64,000 nucleotides of DNA, from assembly GCA_033439795.1 (NCBI GenBank), contig JAUTDP010000009.1, forward strand, positions 1,922,001-1,986,000, read 5' to 3'. Position numbers and translations under genes: made by a program. The notes under the pieces are model-generated. The model saw only the letters and a list, made by a program, of their open reading frames with translations, made no database searches and was not told where the DNA came from. The stretch's first letter is position 1; each line of letters opens with the position of its first letter. Source of the DNA: Sordaria brevicollis. Its lineage: Eukaryota > Ascomycota > Sordariomycetes > Sordariales > Sordariaceae. Of the stretch, positions 33,658-45,289 are shown piece after piece.

Positions 33658-35986
33658 ATGGCACACCCTTCAACACCCGCAGGTCACTCCCCCTCCATTT
33701 TTGGAGGTCCAACACCACTCATGTCCGGCGCTGGAGGACAGCCCTCGATTCCCTCGTCCATGACGACTTCAACCCTCACGCCAGCCTCGGCTGCCTCCTC
33801 CAACAACACCTACATTATGCCAAACTCTCCCTTCAAGAACCGCGGTGATGGGTACCGCCCCAAGGTCACCCGGACTCTCGGACAGCGGCCAGCCTGTCTG
33901 GTCAACGCATCCGTCACTTACTGCGGAAACAACCAGATCTATGCCTTTGGCGGGTTCGACCAATACACCGATGAGGTCTACAATCATGTGTTGAGGCTGG
34001 ATCTGGTCAGCCATCAGTGGAGCCTGGTTGACAACTATGGCGACATTCCTGGTGTTCGAATGGGTTAGTATTACATGGGTTATGTTACTAGAACTTCGCT
34101 GATACAAATTTCCACTAGGGCATACTGCGACTCTTTACAAGGGAGATAAACTCTTGGTGTTTGGCGGCGAGAACGAACACAGAACCTACCTTTCCGACCT
34201 CATAATCTTCGACCTCAAGACGGCGCATTGGACCCAACCACAAGTCACAGGGCCGATTCCAAAAGGTCGCGCGAGACACGCCGCTGTTCTTCATCAAGAC
34301 AAGCTATTCATTATCGGCGGGATTACGGGCCACGACAACTACGTTCTCGACGACATCTGCTACTTGGACCTCAAGACATTCACCTGGTCAAGATCTTGGC
34401 GCTTTGTGGGCCGGTTCGACCATTCGGCATACATCTGGGGCGAACGAGTATGGGTATTTGGTGGTCTCAGCGAAGAAATGGACAAAGTTAGCGACATCTG
34501 GTGGCTAGACCTCAAGGGAAGTCCGGCATTCGACTCGCCCCCACAAATTGGCTCTTTGGATCGTTCCGGATTGGCTCGAAGTGCCATTTCGCCCAGGCCG
34601 TCGTATCCTGCAGCACAATCACCGATTATAGGGTCGTCTGGGTATGCCGCAAACTCGAGGACTGCGCAGGTAAACCCGCCGTCTTTCCACCTCAAGACAT
34701 ACGCTCCTCCTGCACCTGGAGCGGTTTCGGCCCTCAAATTCGTCAACGGCCCGAACGTGCCATCACAGGGCCAAGGCATTCATTTCCATGTCTATTCCTC
34801 TGGCACGCTTCTGGACTTTGTCACCCCGGCGGCAACAATCTCACCCAAGGAGTGTTCTCTGTCGGCTCTGGATTTGGGATCTCTCCGATGGCAAAAGTTG
34901 GCCGAGGGCCGGGAGATATTCAAGCCCGGATATCGCTGGCATTATTGCACCATGAACGAAGACGGAACCAAGGCCTGGCTGCTTGGGTGTCCTACGGAGC
35001 CAAACATACTGGACCACGCAGGCACCGGCCTTGAGGAGTACTTGTCCGATATTATGGAAATCGACTTGCGCCGTTATGGATTCCTTGGTAACAATTTTGC
35101 CCCTGAGCCACGCGCGGACATCACACGGCCTTCTTCCCGAGCGCGTCATATCGAACAGCCGTCCAAGGGTTTGGGATGTGATCTGGCCAAAGTCTTCGAC
35201 CAGCCTCCCGAGACCGGAAGTGGCACAGACTTCATCGTCACAGCTCTTTCCCGCGATTATGACGAGGAAGAGATTATGGGTTCCGCGCTTGTTCACGGTT
35301 CCGAGTCGATGGACGGTGATCAGACCTGGTTGTCACCAGATGCACCCACGTCCCCGCCGATCCATGTTCATCGACTGATACTCCAGGCGCGCTGGCCACA
35401 CTTTGCACGCCTATGGTCGAGCCAGATGGCCGAATTCCACACCAAGAAGATGCATATACCGGAGCCATACACTGTCGTCAAGGCGTTCTTATACTACTTG
35501 TACACGGACCGTATCGACCCCGGATCCGAAGAGGACGAGAGCATCACAGCCGACCTGTCAGACGTGGCTGGCCTTCTCGTCATGTCCAACATCTACAACA
35601 TTCCCCATCTCCGTCTCCTCTGCGTAAACAGACTGGCGAAGGAGCTCGACGTAGATCACGCATGTATCATCTGGTACTGTGCAGGCATGGCGAACGAGGA
35701 CTGGCTGCGGAAGCGGGCTGCCACGTTCTGCATGACGCACTGGGGCAGAGTGGTACGCACGCTCGGGTTCCAGAGACTTCCTCGGGCGGCTCTCGTCGAG
35801 CTATCTCAGGAAGTCGACATGGAAGGCCGTGTGGTGGGGGGTGACGAGCTTGATTTGATGGTTGGAATCGATGGTCGCTACCATGACGGGTCTGGTGCGT
35901 CACGCCGTAAGGAGAGCATAAGCAGCAACCAGACCCAGGTGCTTGAGGACGACCTCGATGAGGATGAGGGCATGGAGATGTCATGA
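33658..35986 (+). CDS. Kelch-repeat protein with C-terminal BTB domain (Ral2/LZTR1-like)
   Basis: Two exons, 33658-34063 and 34119-35986, joined across RM-G|HTATLY (757 aa). The first 60 residues are Ser/Thr/Pro-rich. Kelch repeats cover about residues 75-270 with typical GG doublets and conserved Tyr/Trp: IYAFGGFDQYTDEVYN, LLVFGGENEHRTYLSDL, LFIIGGITGHDNYVLDD, VWVFGGLSEEMDKVSD. A second, more degenerate half (about 320-480) follows. Residues about 545-690 look like a BTB/POZ fold (IHVHRLILQARWPHFARLW, then VVKAFLYYLYTDRID). The tail is acidic. Kelch-then-BTB order is shared with fission-yeast Ral2, which acts with Ras1, and with metazoan LZTR1, a Cul3 adaptor for Ras-like GTPases. A role in Ras control is inferred from architecture only. 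Confidence 0.85.
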
Positions 35987-37477
35987 ACGTCTAGGCCCTG
36001 CCTTTCGTTTCTACGCCAAGATATTCTTTTTCACCTCATCATTATCCTTTTCGTCGTTGGATTCGTTCAAGACGTCTGGAAAGAATTTGAGCAAAGTGGC
36101 TAGTTGGACAAGAAGGCAGGGCGTTAGGGTGGATAGGATTTCCGCATGAAGGGGGATCACAGGCCCGCTGGACGTGTTAGGTCCCTTTTTCTGTGTCTGT
36201 CTTTGTTTGGTGTGTGGTTGAGGATGGTTCAGAGGACAGACTGGACAGAGCTGGCCTTCCGTACGATGATGAGCATTTCAAGCATCGTTTAACAAAGAGG
36301 CCTTGCGGGGAAAAGTCGCAGGATTGGGGGGTGGATGGATGGATGGTGACACTTTCCCACAGAGGCATTGCAACGGCGTTGGCGTGGATGACGGGTATCT
36401 TTTGTCTTGTTTAAGCGCATGAAGACTGTTCTTCTTCTTCTTCTTCTGACCTATGGTTAGCGCATCTGGTTTATAGTTGGCAATTTGAACTTAGTCTCAT
36501 ATCTTCATATCCTAAGCTGGTGATGGATTTGGTTATGACCGCCTTGTGACTCCAAGGAGCACCAGCCGGTCAAGTCAACCTACACGTATTTTATCATTCC
36601 ACGATGTTAGAAGGGCACTTATAATACATTGGCGATGTCTTTACAGCAGCTTATAGTTATCCGATGGTTACTAAAATTCAATATCGCAAAACGACCAGGA
36701 AGACAAAAGCATGCAGGTGACCATGCCGGTCGGCAAGTGGCCATGCAGGCCGTGTTACCCACTGGAAATGTTGCCGAGGTTCACAGGCTTGTCCGAAAGC
36801 GATGAAGCAACAAGAGTGGTCGCCCCCGGCTTGACGTTCTCCACATTTCCGCTTGCTACGACATCGACCACCCCCTCAGACAAGACTCGATCACACCTAG
36901 ATTTGTCTGGGGGGGAACTTATCTGACATTTTTACCCGAGGGTCCCCAAAAGAAGTGTCGCGAACAAAATGGTTTATTAATTATACGTGCCCATTGAAAT
37001 CGACTTTGTTGAATCTGCTGGACTCTCCCACTCTCCCTTCTCGCGCCGCCCTTTCTTTTGACGAACCAAGAAGTTACGCGAGGCATCCGCCAAATCGGGA
37101 TCCCCCAGCTACGCCCAGCCTTCGCCACCGCGGCAACCCTTTACCAGCACCACACGCCAGGCGCCCACACAGCCAGCTTTCAGCCCAGCACCTCAGCAAA
37201 GTGCAGTGGTCCCGTCCTGACGCTTCTGTCGCATTCAGTTGCCCACGCATTCTGTCGGGTTCCCGTCGCACTGTCGCACCTCACGCACCCGTCGCACATC
37301 GGCACCACCACCCCAGCATCGCTTAATACTGACGACCATCCCTCGGCGACCAACCGGTGACGCCTGCTGTTCTTGCTTTCTCTCCCTTTACCGGTCCATC
37401 GAAGTCATCCCTCGAGCCACTTACCACCGGCCATTTCAACGGGCGGAGGAATCAGATAATCCACATATATCGTCGCC
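35987..37477. other. Spacer between the kelch-BTB gene and pex13
   Basis: It contains the kelch-BTB trailer (T-rich around 36025-36060), short GGAT repeats at 36333-36346, a (CTT)n run at 36429-36446, and the C/A-rich leader of pex13 from about 37200. No gene is supported. Confidence 0.45.
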
Positions 37478-38999
37478 ATGGCATCCCCTCCGAAACCCTG
37501 GGAAAGGAACGGCGCCGCCTCTAGCGCAGCGGGTACGTTTTTCCGTCCGCATTCCATCTTGTTCCCCCAAACACAATCACAATTAGGGGACTAACATTTG
37601 AGTTTCGCCATGGACACAGCGCCAGCACCAGCAGCAGCTTCTTCGTCGGCCGCAACGCCATCAGCAGACTCGAACACGACGACAACATCAGGCTCGACCC
37701 CGGCCATCCCCGCGAGACCTGCCAGTTTGACCGCCTCCGTCAACCAAAATGCCGCCAACTACAGCAGACCGATGGGCGCAATGGGCGCATCACCGTACGG
37801 CGTAGGCTCGTACGGCACCACATACGGCTCCTCGTACGGCTCAGCATATTCGTCGCCCTATTCCAGCCCCTATTCTCGGTATGGGGGCATGGGCGGATAC
37901 GGCAGTTCGATGTACGGCGGTTACGGCGGATCCATGTATGGCGGTGGCATGTACGGCGGCGGCATGTATGGAGGAGGTATGGGCGGCATGCCGGGCGATC
38001 CCAACAACCCGGAAAGCTTGACCAACCGCTTCAACATGAGCACGATGGCGACGTTCCAGATGCTGGAGGGCATCGTCGGTGCCTTTGGAGGTTTTGCGCA
38101 AATGCTCGAGAGCACTTACATGGCGACGCACTCGAGTTTCTTTGGTACGTTTTATCTGTGATGGTTTCGCTCTCCATGTCAGGTGCAACTGGTATACTAA
38201 CGTCAGTTTAGCCATGGTCGCTGTGGCAGAGCAGTTTGGAAACCTTCGCCAGACCTTAGGCTCCATCTTGGGCATCTTCACCATCATGCGCTGGATCAGG
38301 ACCGTATTCGCCAAGATCACCGGCAAGCCCCTACCAGCGGACGCCACCAGCCTTACCCCCGCCTCGTTCGCCATGTTCGAGGGACGCGGCAAGGGCGGCG
38401 CCGCTGGAGCTGCCGGTGGTGCTGCCGGTGCCATGCCCAAGCCCAGCCGCAAGCCGCTCATCTTCTTCGTTCTCGCCGCCTTCGGTCTCCCGTACGTCAT
38501 GAGCAGGGTGATCAAGTCACTGGCCTCCAACGCCGAGGAAGAGGAGAAGAAGCGCCAGATGGTGGTCGCCCAGCAACAAACCATCGACCCGACCAAGCTC
38601 GAGTTCTGCCGCGTCCTGTACGACTTCTCCCCCGCCGCGCAGGGCAACGTCGATATCGTTCCCGGTGTCGACCTCGAAGTTCACAAGGGCGATCTGGTCG
38701 CCATCCTCAGCAAGAGCGACCCTCTCGGCCAGCCAAGCGAGTGGTGGAAGTGCCGCGCTCGCGATGGAAGGATCGGCTACCTACCGCAAACCTTCCTCGA
38801 GGTGCTCAAGAAGCCAGGACAGCCTGTTGCCGCGATCGCTGGAGCCCCGTCCATCAGCATTGACGGTGACACGCGCGCCAACTCCCTGAGCAGCATCCTC
38901 AGCGATTCCACCAAGAAGGAGCTGGTCCCGGCTCTACCGGCGGCCAAGGCTAGCGATATCAGCGTGGAGAGCTTCCAGAAGTCGCAGTTTTTTTCTTAG
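37478..38999 (+). CDS. pex13: Peroxin Pex13, peroxisomal docking complex
   Basis: Three exons, 37478-37532, 37620-38144 and 38212-38999 (455 aa). Exon 1 encodes only MASPPKPWERNGAASSAA plus one base; the KPWE start is typical of Pex13. The N-terminal third is rich in Tyr-Gly and Met-Gly-Gly units (YGVGSYGTTYGSSYG, GGSMYGGGMYGGGMYGGGM). The central part (FQMLEGIVGAFGGFAQMLES, SIFGTIF-like helix ILGIFTIMRWIRTVF, and PLIFFVLAAFGLPYVMSRVI) supplies the membrane or amphipathic helices. An SH3 domain lies at about 325-395 (EFCRVLYDFSPAA, DLEVHKGDLVAILSK, EWWKCRARDGRIGYLP). Pex13 with Pex14 and Pex17 forms the import pore for Pex5 cargo; the SH3 binds Pex14 and Pex5. The short first exon needs splicing to be found. 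Confidence 0.95.
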
Positions 39000-40456
39000 A
39001 GGAGTGAAAGACGCATGCTAGAAGACCGTCTCAAGCGTATTGGGCGCTATAGATGTCAAAAGCCACGCTCTTCTTGGCCTCGGCACTCAGTCTCGCTTCC
39101 CTCAAATTTTTCCGCCCAGGCGAGCACAGCCATCATGTGCAGCACCGGCCTCAGGGCACAAATTTCCGCCCACACAGCAACAACAGACACTATCGCAGTT
39201 AAAACCAAACGCCCCATACTTCCCGGTCGCGGGAAGACCTTAATGCCAGCTTAAAATTCATCAACTAATTATCACTACAAACGCATGGAAAGGAAAAGGG
39301 GCGGAATAGTAACTCAGACGTGTCACCAAACGATGAGGCGGAATCACGACATCAGCTACGACCAAATCATTATTATACACTCTTCCATCTTGGAGAAACC
39401 AGATGATTCAGTGGTGGTGGCAATGGAGCCACCTGGGATGTTCAAAAAGTGAAGAGGGAAGACACCGAGCAATTGAGCAAGGAGCGCGAAGGGTTACAGA
39501 AGACGAGAAGCGAAGCGAGGAGAATCTGCTGGAGGCGTTCTCTACGTTGGATGGCATGGAGCATATTGTGGCGGGAAAAGTAGTTGTCCGTGAACCTACA
39601 CATAGGGGGGCCGTTTTGTTCTGCTTGTGTTGGTTCGGTTGGTTATTGTATACCTTGTAGCGATTTTGGGTTGTATCCTTTATTTTTCAGCTTGTCGAAG
39701 ATATACCTATCCATAACTAACCGAGTGTGTATCGTCTGTATGTCACATCACGACCCACACGTCTGACCGTTAGCGAGTTAATTGTAAGAAATGGAGAAGT
39801 TGAATGACCTCGACACTTGAGCAGAAAGGGTCGTTAAGGACCTCGGGGTAGGTAGATATAGGTTCAAAAGTTGATCTCCGATGTTGAACTCTTTCACTTG
39901 TCGTGCCTTGAACATCTTCCCATGGTAGGACGGATGTCACATGTCCATAGCACGCAAGAGCTAGGTACGGGCCCGGCTATTTGGGCCTTTTAGACGGAAG
40001 TCATACAAGATGCGAGACAATAGGGGATACCGAGTTTACATCGGATGACATCAGCATGCTTTATCTTGTAGGCACGATGATAGGCCAAGAAATTGGATGA
40101 AAGACTCATCCGGGAATCTGATAGAGGCTGGCTGGCTGGCATGTGATAGCACACTTGCGACGATACTGTCCTCATGGTCCTCCAGGTTAAGAGTTGCAAG
40201 TCACAACAGCTTAAGTACTGTAAAGGCCGTTCCTTGCTTCCATCTTTTGTCTATACTTTTTTTTTGCATGCTTCGTACACCCTTATCCCCATTCAGAAAT
40301 TCCTTCATTATGTACGTATTCGTTTTTTTAGTCTACTATATCAACATGGCTCTCGCGTCCCGACGCAAGATCTTTTTTCCCTAGTCCTTTTGTCCCTTAC
40401 ATATCCTTTGTAGCTTTGACTGTTTGGGCGGTAAAAACAGGATACGTCTCCTTCGT
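39000..40456. other. Convergent spacer between pex13 and dus3
   Basis: Trailers of two converging genes. T-rich runs (40258-40265, 40325-40330) fit transcript ends. No supported gene or RNA. Confidence 0.45.
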
Positions 40457-42800
40457 TTAACCCTCGGCTTCGATGCTCTCATAAGCATTGGACTTGTGCT
40501 TAGGCTGGAACTTGAAGTTGGGAGGAGCGGGGCCGAGGAACATTTCACTATGAAAGAAAGAGAGATAATGTTAGCAAAACTGTCCATAATGGAAAAGGCA
40601 TGAAGAAGAGGGAAAGAACCAACCTGATCTTAATCCAATCCAAGTAATTCTTACTAGCCAACAACGTCTCCAGCTCATTCCTGCCCTTATACGCCGGAGG
40701 GCGATCGTTCATAGCAGGAGGGAGGTACTCCAGCAAACCAATGGGCACATAGCGATGGAAGAAACTCAAGAACTCGAGCAAGAAGCGACGGGTATAGTTC
40801 AGACCCAGCTCGTCCGAGCCCCACGCCTCCATGCCGTACTTGGCAAACTTCTCCACGTACGCGAGCCGCTCCGTCGCCGACTTGTCCAGGTACTGACCCG
40901 CACTGATCTCCTCAAAGATCCACGGCTTGATGATGGCGCCGCGCCCGATCATGACCGAGTCCACGCCCGCGTTGTCGACGTGATTAAAGTAGTCCACGTG
41001 CGAGTAGCAGTCGCCGTTGCCGACAAAGTACATGTGTCCGCCGTTGGGAAGAGTGCTCTCGTCGGCCTCGCGGATCGTGTCCTGCAGCGAGTCCTTGGTT
41101 TCGTTGAACGACTTGACCAGCGCCGCGCACTCGGCGATGTAGCCCCAGTCTGCCGCCTTAGTGTAGCGCTGCTGGCGCGTGCGGCCGTGGAGAGTGACGG
41201 CTGCGCAACCAGGGGCGCCGGAGACGGCGCGGATGTCGGGCGCGCCGAGGGCGAGGCGCTCAACGAGCTTTTGGGCTGTCAGGCGGTCGTCGCGCACGCC
41301 CATGCGGATCTTGGCGGTTATGGGTACATCGCCTGAGACGGTGTTCATGCCACGGATCATGCGCTCGAGCTTGGAAGGGGCGTCGAGCAGGGCGGAACCG
41401 GCGCCGGACTTGTAGACCATGTCGATGGGACAGCCGCAGTTAAGGTCGATGGCGCGGAGATGAGGGAGGTAGCGGGCGAGCGTCTCGGCGGACTTGATGG
41501 CGATCCAGGGCGCGTTGGCGGTGATTTGGACACCGAACTTGAGGTCTTTGGCGTTGTCGTAGGCTGGGTCGACGATGCCGGTTGGGGTGTAGCGTGGAGG
41601 AGTGATTTCGCTCTCATGGGCGCGCATCAGTGTCCAGTCGGCCTTTTGTCCTTGGAGGAGAGGCAGGCCGAGGGCCATTTCCGAGTAAGTGATTTCGGCG
41701 CCCAGCTCGACGCAGAGACGGCGGAAAGGCAGGTTGCCTTGGGTAGTTAGGGGAGCGAGCACGGGGGTTTCGCGGCCAAAGTAGATCCTTCGCTTCTCTG
41801 AAGGCTTCAAGGGAGGCTCGACGTACTGAGCGGCATAGTCCTTAGCCACATCGTCGTCGTCTTTCTGCTTGTGATAGTGGATTCGGGCAAGCTCGGAGTC
41901 CTTGGCCATCCACTTAAGATATTGGTCGGACTTCTCGTGCTGAATCTTCTTTCGGGACAGGGCGAGCTTGACAGCCGGGGGGACAACGTTGTACACGCCG
42001 GCTCTGGCATCCATCGACTCCTCCTCGGGTGGTACTGAAGGGGTGGTCTCGGGCTTGATCTTGGTAGGGTCCTCGGTGAGAACCAACTCCTTCCGGCCAT
42101 CTTCGTGCTCAATCTCCTTCATGTGGCTCTCGACAAAGAGACAACGCCAACCAGACGAACACTTGCCGTGGGTCTCCCAGACTGGACACTTGCCTCCAAA
42201 GACTTTGAGGTCAGGACGGCGGCCCTCCTTCAGGTACTTGCGGATGTCGTGAAGAGCGTTGCAACGATCGCCATGCTTGCAGTGCCGAGGAGAGAACTCG
42301 GGAGTCCAGGCAACGGAGTTGCACAGGCGCTGAGCATCGGCAAAGATACCGAACTCACGCTCCTTATTCTGACCCTTTGGCCTCTTCTTCTTTCCCTCCT
42401 TTCCAGTAGCCGCCTCAACATCAGGAGCAGTCCTTCCTTCAGCAGCATCATCGTCGACTACCTCGGCAGTCTTGGCGACCTGGCTTGGAGGGACAACAAG
42501 ATACCTAGAACATGTAAGCTTTATGTAAATGTGAATATGTAGGCATGAGATGACTTACTCTTTCTTGATAGGAGCAATGCCCCTTCTCTTGTCCCTGTCG
42601 TCTTGTCGTTGCTCCTTTGGCTTCTCATTTTCAGTTTGAGGTTGAGCTTCAGGCTGAGGTTTTGAGGGCTCTTCCTGGACTTGAGGCGCGGGAGCAGCAT
42701 CGTCCAGCTTTACGCGCTTGGTTGCTGGCTCGGCATCCTGAAGGGCAACGGCCTCGGTGGGCTCCTCGATAGGGCGCTTAGCCGTCTCTTGGGACTCCAT
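40457..42800 (-). CDS. dus3: tRNA-dihydrouridine synthase 3 (Dus3)
   Basis: Three exons on the minus strand: 42800-42559, 42504-40624 and 40547-40457 (737 aa plus TAA). The N-terminus is acidic and Glu/Pro/Lys-rich with a nuclear-type basic motif (ATKRVKLDD). Two CCCH-type zinc fingers follow ([29 protein letters not shown]...H), a hallmark of eukaryotic Dus3. The FMN-binding TIM barrel shows [53 protein letters not shown] with the catalytic Cys, [36 protein letters not shown] and [14 protein letters not shown]. The small last exon ([20 protein letters not shown]) completes the tRNA-binding tail. Dus3 reduces U47 in the variable loop of tRNAs, and some mRNA uridines, with NADPH. The start is the ATG of MESQETAK; the upstream in-frame extension has no conserved content. 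Confidence 0.95.
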
Positions 42801-44190
42801 TTTGGGAAAAAGAAAATGAGGCGGGAAAGAGTACCCGAATGATTGTGACCCGGCCCGGCACAAGTGGTCAAGTCCGGGTTGATAATCGGGTCGGATAGGT
42901 GAGACTGGACTAACAAAGTGAATTGCCGGCCGGGATGTGAAAATTGCATTGCACCCCCGGGCCCGTTCTCGGGAACCGTGACAGGTACCCACTCGTGCCG
43001 CTGCAACCTTGGAATTTTGGAATTGCATTCCCCGGAAGCGGCGAGCCTAGACTTGGGGGTCCCACAGCGGGGTTAGCGATCAATCGGTGTTTTTAGTGCC
43101 GAAGATTTGGTGGGTGCAACGCCGATCAGCTTCCTCTTGAGGTTCGGCTCCAATCACAACTTTCAATTCGCACCTCCTTTTCTTGTGCGCAGGGGCTGGG
43201 GGACGACTCTTCCTGCCAATTCCTCGAACCTTTACGGGAGGGACTCCGAGTACTGGTTAATTGCTTTTAATTGAAAGTGAACATAAGCACAGCAATCATC
43301 TGTCAAGTAATTCTGGACACTAAGTGGAAGGTACTTGTCTGTAGGGCTGAGCACCGCTTCCAGATCTAGACTGTCCTAATTTTCAAGAGATAATGAGAGT
43401 CCACAAAAAGTCCCCTTCCAGTGTGCAACCCCACAAACCGGCCATCACCAAGGTAGCTTGTCGTGCTTGTCTCCTGCCTGTCGACAGTACTGTGTCTGTG
43501 CCTACAAGACTTGGGTAGCATCTCGCCCGAACTCTTCCATCGGATCTCGAGATCGCCAGCTCCACACCGGACACGGACAGCTATGTTATCAGATGGCAGT
43601 AACTGGGTAACCTATATTGTGACTATGGTCAATAGAAACCGAGTCTGTTAGAGGCTTGGTTGCAATGACCAACCACTGCTAGAATTTACAGCTTGCCATG
43701 TAGGGATAGAACACTAGTAAGATGGTACAATGGACAAGAGGCCAAACATTACAGCACACGCCATCGAAAGCTGACTTTATATAGCCATTGTGGCTATGGC
43801 TCTTTTTGTTTCGAGTCTCGACGTGTGCTGGAGTATAACAAGTGGGTTCCTATCCGGCATCCCAAGACCCGGAACGGAGAAGACGGGACGGGCTCTGGAT
43901 AAGAGGAACCGGAACCAAGAGACACCAATTCCCTTCTTCTTCTTCTTCTGCCCTGCCGAGGAAAATGGATGGAACTGAACCAAGGGCCAAATGGCACCCC
44001 GCCCGCCCACAGTGACAAGTTTATGCAAGGGCCCGCAATGTGTGCAGTTCCAGTGTGGAGGGCCAACATCTGCAAGGCCTTGCTTCTTCCAATATAGACC
44101 GCCCAATTACAGCACTGTCTTGTATTGGTTTACACTTCAACCCTGGTAAGTTCGTTAGCTTGGTATATGCGGGGCCTCTAGTAAGAAAAA
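42801..44190. other. dus3 upstream region and border to repeat block
   Basis: No gene is supported. Normal base composition persists to about 44190, where TA-rich DNA begins. A (CTT)6 run is at 43932-43949. Confidence 0.5.
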
Positions 44191-44363
44191 ACAGGGGAAG
44201 AAATAGGGGGTTAAGACTAATCGAAAATTACGATTCTGTATAGATGGGGCGCCCAGACTTTGAATAGAAATAATAGAGTTATAGAGAATAAGCGAATTTC
44301 CTATATAAAAACGACTAAAATCCGAGTACTACTTCGTAACCGTAATATTTATTTAAAAATGGG

Positions 44364-44368
44364 TATAC
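44364..44368. repeat. Target-site duplication TATAC, left copy
   Basis: Five bases directly outside the left LTR, identical to 52708-52712 directly outside the right LTR. Confidence 0.85.
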
Positions 44369-44674
44369 TATCACAGGGACAGTCAATGCAAGGGTAGGTG
44401 GTAGATATAGATATATATAATTGCACAGAGGAAGAAAGAGGAAAGGAAGAAAGTGTGCGTGGGAGGCCCGCCCTTTATAGGGCGCGACGGGAACGCGCTG
44501 GTTACGCGCGGTCAGGTAACCTTAACCGTATAGGCGGTGAGTAGTAACGTAATATCCCGTACGGGCGGGATTATCCCGAGTATAGTAGTACGTTTTAGGA
44601 AGCGACTATTATACGAATATAAGTATGTAATAGTAATATATTAATTACGTATAATTACGGTTAGGCCTATAATA
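44369..44674 (-). repeat. Long terminal repeat, 306 bp (3' LTR of a minus-strand element)
   Basis: Matches 52402-52707 over its full length with the same 306-bp size; nearly all differences are C/T or G/A. Ends are TA...TA, as expected when canonical TG...CA ends are hit by RIP. On the minus strand it is preceded by a purine-rich tract (AAAGGGAAGTAA), a good polypurine tract. Confidence 0.9.
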
Positions 44675-45289
44675 TTACTTCCCTTTAAAAGAAGTTATAT
44701 AATTGATTATTATTATATAAAATAATTAAAATCCTTATTAGAAAAATCTTTATAGCCGCTATTTTTAAATACGGTAACCTCTTCTTCCTACTGTATTCCT
44801 TTTATTATATTTCCGTTTCCGTTTCCGAAGCCTCTTTTAGCGTTGTAATTATATCCTTCCGTATTCCTCCTATTTCCTAGGCTTCCCGTACTTTTTACTT
44901 TTTCCGCTTCCTCTTTTTTTCGAATTATTACGGTAATATTAGGGTATTTAGGTTTTTTTCGTAGAATTAACGTATATATTCTAGATATATCGAAATGTTA
45001 TTTTTTAATTATTAGTCGGGGGCGTAAAAGGGTATTTATATAATATAATATTCTTAAAAGCGGCCTTCTTTCTTATAGCCGTTAATTTTAATAAATTCCT
45101 ATTTAATTTACTCTTTACCGTCGTTGGTATATTCTAAAATCCGATTATAGTTCGCTTATATATTTTTATTTAATTATAATTATTTTAATAATTTATTATT
45201 TAATTAATATTTAATTTTATTAACGTAGAAGGTAGGGTTGTATTTTATATTATTAGGGAATTTAAGTATAATAATATAGATACCGGTAT

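Noticed and set aside
37841..38647. 268-codon frame on the minus strand opposite pex13
   Set aside because: Antisense of the YG-rich and membrane parts of Pex13; no independent features.
40755..41336. 193-codon frame on the plus strand opposite dus3
   Set aside because: Exact antisense of the conserved Dus3 barrel; a shadow of GC-rich codon use.
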